Counted from the first letter of the stretch, positions 24,429 to 34,091 are shown. The stretch: DNA of 64,000 nt from Reichenbachiella sp. 5M10 (GCF_002742335.1 NZ_MDGR01000007.1:2856501-2920500); one strand, 5' to 3'. Translations and numbers: made by a program. Notes: generated by a model not told the origin, from the sequence alone.

Positions 24429-26003
24429 ATGACCAAAAACCGCTACACGATCTTAATACTTGCTACACTGATCCTGTTGCCACTACTGCTCTACTCGCTT
24501 TGGCAAGTCCAATCCCTCGAGGAAGATGAACAAACCGCCAATGAAATCTATGACAAGCAAATGGAAACCATTTTGTTTTCGCTCAATCAATATGCCGATG
24601 ACATGATGGAGAGCTGGGTACGCAAACTCACCAACGACAGGTACCCTCTCGCGCAAAATGCGTCCGACCTCCTACTCGCCAACGAATCCATACAAATGCT
24701 CGTTCTGAGACAAATGTCCAACCGCTCCGACAGCATCTGTGTCAACGACTATGTACTGTCTACTGATAGCACACACCGCTTCGTCAGACAATGGTATGAC
24801 TCCAAAGACTCGGTCCTACACCAGCTCACGCAGTACCTCGACGCGGGTTTTCAAAAAATACACCCTGCCAATGACTGGCACACTATCGACGGTCTACAGC
24901 CCGCCCAATCCGGGATCACCGTCATGCTCTATGATAGAGACTCTATTCTCTACAATGCACTCTTCATCCTTGAGACCAACTACTGGATCGAACAGACGCT
25001 TGGCGCGAAAATGAACGAAGCGGCACAAGACAACCTCCGACTAGCCGTCATACAATCCTCGGGATCGACCGACCAGTCCCACGTGCTATTCAGTACAGAG
25101 CCCTTTGATCTCCACAAGGACTACATTCAAAACGACCTGTGGATACTCCCTAGCACTGCACTAGCGATACAAACCAAGGGCGTCAGCTATGCTGAACTCA
25201 TCCGTAGCAGAAGCCGCAACAACCTATACATCTTGCTCACCTCTCTGCTGACGATGCTCGTCGGAGCTACCCTCATGATTAGAAACATCCAAAACACCGT
25301 CAAAATCGCCCAACTCAAATCCGATTTCGTCTCCAATGTCTCTCATGAAATCCGCACCCCGCTCTCGCTCATCAAAATGTATGCAGAGACTCTCATGCTA
25401 GGCAGACTACCCTCCGAAGAAAAAAAACAACATTACTACCATGTGATCCATCATGAAGCAGGGAGACTTACCTACTTGGTCAACAACATTCTGGATTTCT
25501 CCCAAATAGAAGCCAACAAAAAAACCTACCACAAAGAGCCAGCTGATCTCAACACCCTCGTCCAACTACTGATTCGACGCTATACCCATACCTTGACCGA
25601 CAAACAAATGAAGAGCTCACTCACCCTCTCTGACACCCCGCTCCCTGTCAAGTTGGACATACAAGCCTTTGATGAAGCCTTGTCCAACTTGATCGAAAAC
25701 AGCCTCAAATACAGAGGAGAAAGCAACGAAATCATCGTCTCCACCTATCTAGAACCTGATCATGCCTGCTGTGCCGTGACAGACCACGGCATAGGCATCT
25801 CCGAAAGCGCCCAAACCAAGATCTTTGACAAATTTTATCGGGTAGAAAATGCCCTGACTCAAAAAACCAAGGGAGCTGGACTAGGGCTGAGTCTCGTCCA
25901 GCACATCATGGCTGCTCATGATGGCAAAGTCACAGTCGACTCTCAGTTGAACAAAGGCAGTACATTCACCTTACACTTTCCACTCAACACCACACACTCA
26001 TGA
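24429..26003 (+). CDS. Sensor histidine kinase
   Basis: A 524-residue membrane kinase. One transmembrane segment lies at residues 8-24 and a second at about 266-284; between them is a periplasmic region of about 240 residues with no named domain that I recognise. The phosphoacceptor is H306 in SNVSHEIRTPLSL. The ATPase part shows NLIENSLKY (N box), DHGIGIS (G1), FDKFYRVENA (F box) and GAGLGLSLVQHIM (G2). It phosphorylates the response regulator encoded next, whose start overlaps by 4 bp (ATGA). The signal is unknown. Confidence 0.92.
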   Translation: MTKNRYTILILATLILLPLLLYSLWQVQSLEEDEQTANEIYDKQMETILFSLNQYADDMMESWVRKLTNDRYPLAQNASDLLLANESIQMLVLRQMSNRSDSICVNDYVLSTDSTHRFVRQWYDSKDSVLHQLTQYLDAGFQKIHPANDWHTIDGLQPAQSGITVMLYDRDSILYNALFILETNYWIEQTLGAKMNEAAQDNLRLAVIQSSGSTDQSHVLFSTEPFDLHKDYIQNDLWILPSTALAIQTKGVSYAELIRSRSRNNLYILLTSLLTMLVGATLMIRNIQNTVKIAQLKSDFVSNVSHEIRTPLSLIKMYAETLMLGRLPSEEKKQHYYHVIHHEAGRLTYLVNNILDFSQIEANKKTYHKEPADLNTLVQLLIRRYTHTLTDKQMKSSLTLSDTPLPVKLDIQAFDEALSNLIENSLKYRGESNEIIVSTYLEPDHACCAVTDHGIGISESAQTKIFDKFYRVENALTQKTKGAGLGLSLVQHIMAAHDGKVTVDSQLNKGSTFTLHFPLNTTHS

Positions 26004-26686
26004 TACGAATCCTAGTAGTAGATGATGAACCCGCCATGCGCGAGGGACTCACAGACAACCTCCTCTTCGAAGGCTATCTCGTCGACAATGCGTGCGACGG
26101 CAAATCCGCTCTCCAAAAACTCAATGAAACACACTACGACCTCATGGTCCTAGATGTGATGATGCCCGAAGTATCTGGATTCGATGTCTGCAAGCAACTC
26201 CGCAATGCCAACAACCCCATCCCTATCATCTTGCTCACAGCCAAAGGAGAAGAAATCGACCGAGTCCTCGGTTTGGAATTTGGAGCCGACGATTACATAT
26301 CCAAGCCCTTTAGTGTACGCGAATTGATCGCTCGAATCAAAGCCATCCTCCGCAGAACCCAACACTACAAGCATGACAGCACTCCACGGCAATTTGAGCG
26401 TATCGGTCAGATGGACGTAGATTTCAAGTCCTATGAAGCAAAAATCGGACATGAGACCATCAAGCTTTCTCATCGAGAATTCGAAGTACTGCACTTCCTC
26501 TGGGACCATCGCCAACAAATCGTCAGTCGAGACGACCTGCTCAAAAACATCTGGGGCTATGACGAGTTTCCAACCACACGTACCATCGACAACTTCATCC
26601 TCCGTCTACGTCAAAAGATCGAAACCAACCCCAACGACCCAAAAATCATCCTAACCGTCCACGGCATGGGTTACAAACTGCTATAA
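26000..26686 (+). CDS. OmpR-family response regulator
   Basis: A 228-residue regulator. The receiver domain has the acidic pair DDE (8-10), phosphoacceptor D52 (LMVLDVMMPEVSG), the Thr of ILLTAKG and the Lys of ISKPF. The C-terminal winged helix (about 130-228) has KLSHREFEVLHFLWDHRQQIVSRDDLLKNIWGYDEFPTTRTIDNFILRLRQKIE (long motif; recognition helix around TRTIDNFILRLR). It overlaps the kinase gene by 4 bp and forms a cognate pair with it. Targets are not evident from nearby sequence. Confidence 0.94.
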   Translation: MIRILVVDDEPAMREGLTDNLLFEGYLVDNACDGKSALQKLNETHYDLMVLDVMMPEVSGFDVCKQLRNANNPIPIILLTAKGEEIDRVLGLEFGADDYISKPFSVRELIARIKAILRRTQHYKHDSTPRQFERIGQMDVDFKSYEAKIGHETIKLSHREFEVLHFLWDHRQQIVSRDDLLKNIWGYDEFPTTRTIDNFILRLRQKIETNPNDPKIILTVHGMGYKLL

Positions 26687-26733
26687 GAAAAATTGTGAGA
26701 AGGGATATGCACAGTATAGAACCTACATTAGGA

Positions 26734-28821
26734 TCACATCAATCCTTCCTCCACCAGCGTGTTGCGAAGCACCTCGTGATGACGCCAAAACCCCTCGTTC
26801 ATCTGCTCATACACCTGGACAAACTCCGGGTTCTCAAACAAAGACTCCATGACCGGATCACTTTTCAAAAACAAGAGTATCCAATACTGGAAATCATCCT
26901 GTTCGGCAAACTCACGAAAGTACTCCAAAGCCTGAGCCGTATCTCCTCGGTAAGCGTGATATGCAGTCATACTGAGTGGTTGATACATCGAATGATCCTG
27001 CTCAGCATACTCTCGAAACACTTCGACATATCGTTCTCCTTCTTCTACTCTACCCATTCGGCTAAACACATCTCCGATCTTAAGAGACTCATGCCGATAA
27101 ATGTCTAGTCCTTTGGCATCCCGGAGACGAATGAAGCGATCATAGTACTTTTCAGCCATTGCATACTCTTTCTGGTAGTAATTCAACTTTGCTATTTCTT
27201 GTAGGATATCCATGCGGGTGGTATCCTTTTCTAGCTCGATGAGCAATAGATCAACCGTCTCTTCCAAATCTCGCGTTTCGGCACAACGAATAAAGGCCCG
27301 CACATAGTTAGAATAATAATTCTCTGGATTGTAATCCAACGAAACATCAATGTAGCGATTGGCTTCTTCTACAAACCCATTTTGAATCAAAGCATTGCTC
27401 ACGTGCAAATAAATGTAGCTAGTCGTCACCGAATCTTTCACTTCTACATTGACCTGCAACCCCTTCAAAGCGTACTGCAAATACTTCGCGGTGTTGGGGA
27501 TATAATTGGTATAAAAATCAGATAGGGTGTTGATGATTTGAGCAGAATTGGGACTATACGCTAACGCACGCTCCAGATATGGCACGGCAAGTTCATAAGA
27601 CTTGATTTGCACAAAATAGTACGCCTTGGCAATCAGACTACTCGGATCATTGGGACTATAGAGCAGTGCTTTGTCTGCCGCACTGCTCAGCTCTTTCACA
27701 TGTTTTTTATCCGTCTGATATATATCCATATAGTAATAAGAGAATGCCAAATAAGCGTAGGCCAATCCAAACTCTTGATCCAATTCCAATGCCTGCTCCA
27801 AATACATCACCGCTTCAGTCACTCCTTGGGTATTTCCCTTATTCAAACTTTCTACCCCCTTCAGATAAAAGTCATACGCCTCTAGATTATCCGTCGGAGC
27901 TTGAGCAATACGCGACTCCTCCTCTGGCGTGATGATCACTCGAATCTCGGCAGCAATATTCTTGGCAATCTCTTGCTGCAATTCGAAAATATCTCCGACC
28001 TGACGCACATATCGTTTGGACCATAGGTGTCGGTCACTGGCCGCTTCGATCAACTGAATATTGAGTTGGATACGATCTCCTATTTTTTGACCACTCCCCT
28101 CCACGAAATAACTCACAGGCAGCTCGGCGGCTATTTCAGCGACGGTCTTGGTACTGGCTCGATACTTTTCGACAGACGTACGACTGACGACTTTGAGCTC
28201 TTTGATTTTTTGCAGGTTATTGAGTGTAGACTCCATCAATCCATTGATCAGGTAGAGATTGGTCGAGTCATTGCTGTCGTTTTTGAAAGGCAGCACGGCA
28301 ATCGATTTCTCCAGGCCCACAGCCTCTCTGCTCTGAGAGAGCCAGTAGACCCCTGTCGCACCCAAAAAACCCACCAGCACGATCATCAGATACATCCACC
28401 GCTTAGGGATTCCCTTCTCTATGCTTTGGGCGTCCGTTGCTATGATGGGTTCGTCGGTCACGCCCATGTGACGGTCGAGCTCCCCTGGAGGATAGCCATA
28501 GTGCTCACGAAAACACTTGATAAAATAAGACGAACTACCAAAGCCTACCTGATAAGCAACCTCCGACACTGTGTGTTGCTTGCCCCGTATCAACTCACGC
28601 CCGTGCTCCAATCGAATCTGACGGATAAACTGACTCGCAGACAAATCCGTCTCAGACTTGATTTTTCGCAAGAGGTTGGAGCGACTCATGTCCATCGCTC
28701 CCGCTAATTCGGACACTCCAAAATGCTCATCCGACAGATTCTCACGGACCTTTTCATTTGCATTCTGGATAAAACTGCTGTGCATAGTATCTAATCTTGA
28801 GGTTAGTTCTCTGTATTCCAA
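26734..28821 (-). CDS. AraC-HTH / TolB-like / TPR membrane regulator
   Basis: A 695-residue protein with an unusual but known Bacteroidota architecture. An AraC-type DNA-binding domain comes first (about 20-125; GVSELAGAMDMSRSNLLRKIK and VSEVAYQVGFGSSSYFIKCF). A single membrane segment follows at about 145-163 (WMYLMIVLVGFLGATGVYWL). Next is a TolB-like region as in class-III adenylyl cyclase-associated proteins (SIAVLPFKNDSND...LINGLMESTLNNL), then about six TPR repeats. The DNA-binding part is cytoplasmic and the TPR part periplasmic, so it could sense an envelope condition and act on promoters directly. The second Met (HSSFIQNANEKV) is a possible shorter start. Confidence 0.88.
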   Translation of the reverse strand: MEYRELTSRLDTMHSSFIQNANEKVRENLSDEHFGVSELAGAMDMSRSNLLRKIKSETDLSASQFIRQIRLEHGRELIRGKQHTVSEVAYQVGFGSSSYFIKCFREHYGYPPGELDRHMGVTDEPIIATDAQSIEKGIPKRWMYLMIVLVGFLGATGVYWLSQSREAVGLEKSIAVLPFKNDSNDSTNLYLINGLMESTLNNLQKIKELKVVSRTSVEKYRASTKTVAEIAAELPVSYFVEGSGQKIGDRIQLNIQLIEAASDRHLWSKRYVRQVGDIFELQQEIAKNIAAEIRVIITPEEESRIAQAPTDNLEAYDFYLKGVESLNKGNTQGVTEAVMYLEQALELDQEFGLAYAYLAFSYYYMDIYQTDKKHVKELSSAADKALLYSPNDPSSLIAKAYYFVQIKSYELAVPYLERALAYSPNSAQIINTLSDFYTNYIPNTAKYLQYALKGLQVNVEVKDSVTTSYIYLHVSNALIQNGFVEEANRYIDVSLDYNPENYYSNYVRAFIRCAETRDLEETVDLLLIELEKDTTRMDILQEIAKLNYYQKEYAMAEKYYDRFIRLRDAKGLDIYRHESLKIGDVFSRMGRVEEGERYVEVFREYAEQDHSMYQPLSMTAYHAYRGDTAQALEYFREFAEQDDFQYWILLFLKSDPVMESLFENPEFVQVYEQMNEGFWRHHEVLRNTLVEEGLM

Positions 28822-28965
28822 ATTTACCCTTTTGCGTCATAATTTATATCGTTTCGTCATATTTGATACCTATGCCCCAAACTTGATTCTTTTCGCTACA
28901 AAGCTAATAACCCTGCTACACCACTCTTTTTGAGCTTTGCATCCAACAATAAACTTATAACAACT

Positions 28966-29568
28966 ATGAAAACAAACATCTTAAAACTTACCCAATCTAC
29001 TACACTCATACTATGTCTCATCGCCTCATTGTGTAGCTGTACGGGACAATCCTCATCAGGTCAGGGACAGACCTCCAAAGGAGACACAGAGAACAATACA
29101 TCAACTACAACTCCCGATATGGACCTACACACGGCTGTCATCTCTGGCAACACAGATGTAGTCAAGCAACACATCCAAGCCGGTAGTGACCTCAACATCC
29201 CAGATCCATTCGGCGGATCGAGTCCTTTGATCACTGCAGCTCTATTTGATCAAGTGCAGATTGCTACACTTCTATTGGATGCAGGCGCCAAGATCAATTT
29301 CACCAACAATGATGGATCTACGGCCTTACACACTGCCGCCTTCTTTTGTCGCAAAGACATCGTAGGTCTACTACTCGACAGAGGTGCTGACCGATCCATC
29401 GTCAACAAGTATGGGGCTACCCCACTACAATCCATCTCTGGCCCCTTCGAAGAAGTCGTCGGTGTGTATCAAATGATGGGCAAACAACTCGAACCTATGG
29501 GGCTCAAAATAGACCTCAAATACCTCGAGCAAACCAGACCAGAAGTCGCTACAATTCTCAAAGGGTAA
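28966..29568 (+). CDS. Ankyrin-repeat lipoprotein
   Basis: I start at the ATG at 28966, which gives a signal peptide with a lipobox (IASLCSC). A low-complexity linker of Ser, Gly, Gln and Thr (about 24-50) separates the lipid anchor from about four ankyrin repeats (DLHTAVISGNTDVVKQHIQAG; SPLITAALFDQVQIATLLLDAG; TALHTAAFFCRKDIVGLLLDRG; a last degenerate one). The 200-residue product should be an envelope protein binding another protein. The next gene, an acyltransferase, begins 3 bp after its stop and is clearly in the same operon. Confidence 0.85.
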   Translation: MKTNILKLTQSTTLILCLIASLCSCTGQSSSGQGQTSKGDTENNTSTTTPDMDLHTAVISGNTDVVKQHIQAGSDLNIPDPFGGSSPLITAALFDQVQIATLLLDAGAKINFTNNDGSTALHTAAFFCRKDIVGLLLDRGADRSIVNKYGATPLQSISGPFEEVVGVYQMMGKQLEPMGLKIDLKYLEQTRPEVATILKG

Positions 29569-29571
29569 ACA

Positions 29572-30636
29572 ATGGAAAGAAGATACGACATAGATTGGCT
29601 CAGAGTCATTGCAATTGGGCTGCTACTGATCTACCACATCGGTATAGCTTTTCAGCCTTGGGGCACGCTCGTGGGCTTCATCCAGACTGACCAAACATTG
29701 ACATGGCTATGGACTCCCATGAGTATGCTTAATGTCTGGAGAATACCCTTTTTGTTTTTTGTTTCCGGTATGGGTGTTGCGTTTTCGTTTAGAAAACGCA
29801 CGCTTGTACAACTGCTGATCGAGCGAGCCAAAAGAATCCTTCTCCCTTTTGTTTTTGGAGTATTCTGCATCGTCCCGTTACACATATATCTGTTTCAGGC
29901 ATACTATGATTTACCCGCAGACTATGTCCCCAACCCTGGCCACCTGTGGTTTTTGGGCAATATTGCGATTTACTTGTCTTGCTTGTTTCCAGTATTTCTA
30001 TTCTTGCAAAGTGACCGACCTCTGGCACATGCACTGCAGCGTATATTCTCGTCACCTCTTGGGCTACTGCTTATGATCATCGCTACCATCGCCGAGGTAC
30101 TCCTTGTACAGCCACAGATCTTTTCACTCTATGCACAGACTCTGCATGGCTTCTTCATCGGTCTGGTAGCCTTTTTCTTTGGGTACTGTAGTCTTTTGGA
30201 CAGTACTGCTTTTGGCACGACTCTGCGTAGGTTTCGCTGGTATATGCTATCTCTCGCAGCTGTGCTCTATGGGATTCGGATATACGTCTATCACCTCACA
30301 TCGCCCAATGTACTGATGGCCACAGAGTCTTGTCTATGGATATTCAGCGTCTTGGCCTTTGGTCAGCACTACCTCAACCGCCCCAGCCGAGCACTCACCT
30401 ACCTCAGCGAAGCAGCCTACCCAGTATACATCCTACACATGATCTTTCTGTATTTGGGCTCGCTGTGGATCTTCGCATGGGACATCCCGGGTCTAGCCCA
30501 ATGGAGCCTACTGACAGCCTTCACTTTCGTCGGGTCATTTGTGAGCTTCGCTATCATCCACCGTATCAATATTCTACGACCTCTTTTTGGGCTCAAACCC
30601 AAAAAGAGGTCGTCCTCTCACCAGGCCAACAACTAA
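29572..30636 (+). CDS. Acyltransferase-3 family membrane protein
   Basis: A 354-residue protein with about ten hydrophobic segments. The start RRYDIDWLRVIAIGLLLIYHIGIAF carries the DxLR(x)...H signature of membrane O-acyltransferases of the acyltransferase-3/OpgC type, followed by the family's WRIPFLFFVSGMGVAFSF. It would transfer an acyl group to a glycan, lipid or peptide at the membrane. Coupling to the ankyrin lipoprotein suggests a joint envelope role. A hairpin lies inside the last codons. Confidence 0.87.
   Translation: MERRYDIDWLRVIAIGLLLIYHIGIAFQPWGTLVGFIQTDQTLTWLWTPMSMLNVWRIPFLFFVSGMGVAFSFRKRTLVQLLIERAKRILLPFVFGVFCIVPLHIYLFQAYYDLPADYVPNPGHLWFLGNIAIYLSCLFPVFLFLQSDRPLAHALQRIFSSPLGLLLMIIATIAEVLLVQPQIFSLYAQTLHGFFIGLVAFFFGYCSLLDSTAFGTTLRRFRWYMLSLAAVLYGIRIYVYHLTSPNVLMATESCLWIFSVLAFGQHYLNRPSRALTYLSEAAYPVYILHMIFLYLGSLWIFAWDIPGLAQWSLLTAFTFVGSFVSFAIIHRINILRPLFGLKPKKRSSSHQANN
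30577..30613 (+). terminator. Hairpin at the 3' end of the acyltransferase gene
   Basis: GACCTCTTTTTGGG and CCCAAAAAGAGGTC form a near-perfect stem of about 14 bp with a short loop, inside the coding end of the acyltransferase. No T-run follows, so it may be an mRNA-stabilising or Rho-assisted 3' structure rather than an intrinsic terminator. Confidence 0.45.
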
Positions 30637-30784
30637 GTTCGCCTCCTTTCTTCTTTGCACACGCTCCTTTTCAACTTTCACTCCTCTCCTGTGACAACTT
30701 GTGACATCTCTTTACCTTGGTGTGACACACGCTGACATGGCAGTGGCTTAGTTTGTTGAATAAACTCAAAACACAGCATACACC

Positions 30785-31321
30785 ATGAAAACACAGATAC
30801 TCCTCCTCGGCCTCTATCTCACCGCATGCTCCTTGGCACAAGCGCAGGACAGCCACACCTTGGCTTTACGCTTTCGCGAAAAACCCATCGTCCCCATGAC
30901 CCTCAACGGCAAAAAAACTTGGGTACTCTTAGACACAGGTTCGGATATTAGCGTCCTCAATCTCCGAGATCAAGACAAGTACGCCTTTCATGCACACCAG
31001 GATTTCAACCAAAAAATCAAAGTAGCAGGCTTCGGTTCTCGTCACAACCAACTCCATGAAGTGACCAATGCCCAACTATATTTTGGAGAAATGCGACTAA
31101 AGACTGACTTTTACGCCTATGACATCACACACATCGTCAGTTCGATCCGAGCGCGCACCGGCAAAACCGTGACCGCCATCTTGGGCACCAATCTGATGCG
31201 ACAGTACGGGTTTGTCATCGACATAGGTACCAGTACTGTCCATGTGGACTATCAGGTCAAAGAAAAGAAAAACAAGAAGCAAAAAGACAGTGCATATACC
31301 ATCGCCAAAAACACCAAATAA
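30785..31321 (+). CDS. Exported retropepsin-like aspartyl protease
   Basis: A 178-residue protein with a signal peptide (LLLGLYLTACSLAQAQ). The catalytic motif is D50-T-G-S-D in TWVLLDTGSDISVLN, and the later hydrophobic ILGTNLMRQYGFVIDIG matches the glycine-containing second half of retropepsin-like domains. A single catalytic Asp per chain implies a homodimer. The tail is Lys-rich. The next gene begins on the base after its stop codon, so they are translated together. Confidence 0.82.
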   Translation: MKTQILLLGLYLTACSLAQAQDSHTLALRFREKPIVPMTLNGKKTWVLLDTGSDISVLNLRDQDKYAFHAHQDFNQKIKVAGFGSRHNQLHEVTNAQLYFGEMRLKTDFYAYDITHIVSSIRARTGKTVTAILGTNLMRQYGFVIDIGTSTVHVDYQVKEKKNKKQKDSAYTIAKNTK

Positions 31322-32401
31322 TTGAATACTCTGATCAAATTCGTATGTAGTCTGTCCCTCCTCTGCTCCCTAATCATCGCGCCTACCCATGCGCAATCCG
31401 ACGAGGTAAGGAGCAATCTGGATCGACTCATGGACTGGATATATGACGAACTCTACGACGATCAACCCGACATTCCTTTTGATACGCCTCCCTCCAACCA
31501 CCTCATACTCCGTGTGGACTTGAACAAAAAGTGGAGGTTCAACATCGGGGACAACCCCAAGTGGGCTACTCCCACGTATGCCGACGACAATTGGGAAAGC
31601 ATACAAGTTCCATCTCGCTGGGAAAACCAAGGATTCAACGGGTACGATGGGATTGCTTGGTACCGCACGAGCTTTGACGGACGGCTCCTCGATCCCAAAC
31701 AGAGTCACTATCTACTCCTCGGGCAGATCGATGATGCCGACGAGTGCTTTTTCAACGGACGGATGATCGGACAAAATGGGCGTTTCGCACCACGCTTTCG
31801 CACCGCCTACACTACGGACCGTCGCTACCAGATTCCTCATGAGAGCATCAATTTCGAAGGACAAAACACCATCGCCGTGCGCGTCTATGATGACGTACTC
31901 GATGGAGGGATCGTTGGAGGCAAGATCGGCATATACGCAGATTTCGATAGCGATCACCTGATCCAAGACCTCTCCGGACAATGGAAGTTCACCAAATGGG
32001 ACAAACGCAACGCAGAGGACCCGAACTATGACGCCTCTGGGTGGGATGATATATGGGTTCCTTCTTTTTGGGACAACCAAGGCTACCGATCTTATGACGG
32101 AGTGGCTTGGTACCGTACGACATTTAGGCTGTCCTTCACGCCCAGCAGTGACAAAACCTACTACCTGCTCCTCGGCATGATAGACGACTATGACATCACC
32201 TATTTCAACGGCCAGCGCATCGGCACTACCGCGGATGGCAAAGGTTTTGGCGACAGCCAATCCTATGCCCAAATCCGTCTCTACAAAATCCCACAGGCAC
32301 TGCTCCACTCCTCCAAGCCCAATACCATTGCGATCCGAGTCAAAGACCTCGGCCACTATGGTGGAATCTACAAAGGTCCCATAGGAATTATCGAAGAGTA
32401 A
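31322..32401 (+). CDS. Secreted protein of two tandem jelly-roll (glycoside-hydrolase-2-like) domains; TTG start
   Basis: The gene begins with TTG directly after the preceding TAA. That TTG is the only start that includes the signal peptide (NTLIKFVCSLSLLCSLIIAPTHAQ). The 359 residues hold two copies of one domain (about 60-210 and 215-358). Each has W.....D...W..I.VPS.W..QG...YDG.AWYR..F and YLLLG.IDD.D..FNG..IG, the sugar-binding-like beta-sandwich seen in GH2 enzymes and sialate O-acetylesterases. No catalytic domain is present, so it is probably a binding or structural module. It is coupled to the aspartyl protease. Confidence 0.78.
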   Translation: MNTLIKFVCSLSLLCSLIIAPTHAQSDEVRSNLDRLMDWIYDELYDDQPDIPFDTPPSNHLILRVDLNKKWRFNIGDNPKWATPTYADDNWESIQVPSRWENQGFNGYDGIAWYRTSFDGRLLDPKQSHYLLLGQIDDADECFFNGRMIGQNGRFAPRFRTAYTTDRRYQIPHESINFEGQNTIAVRVYDDVLDGGIVGGKIGIYADFDSDHLIQDLSGQWKFTKWDKRNAEDPNYDASGWDDIWVPSFWDNQGYRSYDGVAWYRTTFRLSFTPSSDKTYYLLLGMIDDYDITYFNGQRIGTTADGKGFGDSQSYAQIRLYKIPQALLHSSKPNTIAIRVKDLGHYGGIYKGPIGIIEE

Positions 32402-32449
32402 AGACCTGTCTAGTAGCCCTAAAACAACCGAATATCTCTACACCCACGA

Positions 32450-33337
32450 CTATCCAGCTTGACATTCCTCAAAGGTGGAGATGAAATCTTTGAAATGCTT
32501 CTTGGTGCTGTCGGCATTGCGCACGACGATATAGATGCTGCGCTTGAGGCCATGCATGCTGATCGGTCTAAACACCAAATCCTTCTGATCCGAAAACGAC
32601 TGGATGGCCCACTGCGGGATACACATCACTCCCAGGTCTGCATTGACCATCTCCAAGGCCACTTCGGTCAGCGGCACATCGGAGATTTTCTGTGGCAGGA
32701 CATTGTTGGGCTTGAGAAAATGCTCGTACACAGATACCGTATCAAGCGGGTACGAATGGATCAGCAAATGCAAATCTGCAAAGTCCGCTGCCTCGATGTA
32801 GTCCTTGTCACTCAGCGGATTTTCTTTGTGCATCAGCATGCATACCTCGTCCTGCAACACCTCATATGACGACAGGGACTGGTTAGGTGACTTGATCGTG
32901 ACCAAAGCCAGGTCTATGTCGTAGGACAGCAACTTGGGAATCGGCTGATGTGTCGCATCGTATACAAACTCCACCTCGATGTTGGGATAGAGCAGCGACA
33001 TGTCTCGCAAAAAGGATGAAAACAACAAGTAAAATGAATAGCACTCCGAACTCACCCGAATCTTTCCTCCCGAGTCGTGCTTGATGTTCTTGATCTGGTT
33101 GAGTTTTTCGTCGATGGACGACAAGACATTGTTGGCCAGCTGATACAGCTCGACCCCTTCCTCGGTCAAGTCCCACTGGTTGCGCTTTCGCGCAAAAATC
33201 TTGAAACCCAATCGCTCTTCAAACTCTTTGAGCTGATGACTCAGTGCGGATTGGGTCAAAAATAGCTTAGCTGACGAATTGGCAATATTGCCTTCATCCG
33301 CGATGGTTTTGACTAGACGCAAGTGTTTCAATTCCAT
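32450..33337 (-). CDS. LysR-family transcriptional regulator
   Basis: A 295-residue regulator (start MELKHLRLVKTI; an ATG 6 bp upstream exists). The winged HTH occupies residues about 1-62 (NIANSSAKLFLTQSALSHQLKEFEERLG) and the effector-binding domain the rest, starting at IRVSSECYSFYLL. It resembles the MetR-like branch. It is divergent from the HPP-family gene, and a palindrome lies in the gap between them, so it probably controls that gene and itself. The effector is unknown. Confidence 0.92.
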   Translation of the reverse strand: MELKHLRLVKTIADEGNIANSSAKLFLTQSALSHQLKEFEERLGFKIFARKRNQWDLTEEGVELYQLANNVLSSIDEKLNQIKNIKHDSGGKIRVSSECYSFYLLFSSFLRDMSLLYPNIEVEFVYDATHQPIPKLLSYDIDLALVTIKSPNQSLSSYEVLQDEVCMLMHKENPLSDKDYIEAADFADLHLLIHSYPLDTVSVYEHFLKPNNVLPQKISDVPLTEVALEMVNADLGVMCIPQWAIQSFSDQKDLVFRPISMHGLKRSIYIVVRNADSTKKHFKDFISTFEECQAG

Positions 33338-33412
33338 GAGCAAAACTACGTAATCTGATCAAGATGCTATTTGAAAATATTCGAGCTTCAAATCAAATAT
33401 TCCTCAACTAAC

Positions 33413-33426
33413 AAACTACGTAGTTT
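33413..33426. promoter_or_regulatory. Palindromic candidate LysR operator
   Basis: AAACTACGTAGTTT is a perfect 14-bp palindrome in the LysR/HPP gap. AAAACTACGTAA at 33342-33353, over the LysR start region, repeats its core. Two copies of one palindrome at this spacing fit a regulatory and an activation site. Confidence 0.6.
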
Positions 33427-33473
33427 TAGCCGAACCCCCTTGCTTTGCGACTCGATTTTTGAGGACAACATAC

Positions 33474-34091
33474 ATGACAAACAACAAACCCCATCGCAAT
33501 CTCCGAATTGTACGCTACATCTTCTACAAGGAGACCCTCGTGGACTTCAAAGAACACTTGTGGTCTTTCATAGGCTCCTTCGTAGGGATAGGACTGATTG
33601 GCTACATCCAAAACAGCTATCTCCCGACCGCTGACAACATCTTTTTGATTGGTTCCTTTGGTGCGTCAAGTGTACTCGTGTACGGTGCGATCCAAAGTCC
33701 ACTCGCTCAACCTCGCAACCTCGTCGGTGGACATCTGGTCTCTGCGGTGATCGGTGTGACCATCCACACCATCCTACCTCACCACCTCCTCATCGCTGCG
33801 CCACTGGCAGTATCACTGTCCATCGTACTGATGCAAATCACCAAAACGCTACACCCTCCCGGTGGAGCTACGGCACTCATAGCCGTCATCGGTACCGAGA
33901 GCATCACCTCGCTTGGTTATTGGTATGTATTGTATCCTGTCTTTTCTGGGACTATGATTCTGCTAGTCGTAGGGCTAGTGGTCAACAACATGACTTCCAG
34001 GCGTCGGTATCCCACCGATACAAAATACACCCGACTACTCAAAACCAACCTCCCTCTCTCCAAACTCATCAACCTCAAAGAAAGACAGTAG
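33474..34091 (+). CDS. HPP-family membrane protein
   Basis: I take the ATG at 33474 (MTNNKPHRNLRIV) instead of an upstream TTG. About 205 residues with four to five hydrophobic segments. The family name comes from the HPP motif, here LHPPGGATALIAVIG, preceded by the conserved LIGSFGASSVLVYG and SPLAQPRNLVGGH. HPP proteins are small transporters; the plant relatives move nitrite. The divergent LysR regulator suggests an inducible function. The substrate is unknown. Confidence 0.9.
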   Translation: MTNNKPHRNLRIVRYIFYKETLVDFKEHLWSFIGSFVGIGLIGYIQNSYLPTADNIFLIGSFGASSVLVYGAIQSPLAQPRNLVGGHLVSAVIGVTIHTILPHHLLIAAPLAVSLSIVLMQITKTLHPPGGATALIAVIGTESITSLGYWYVLYPVFSGTMILLVVGLVVNNMTSRRRYPTDTKYTRLLKTNLPLSKLINLKERQ

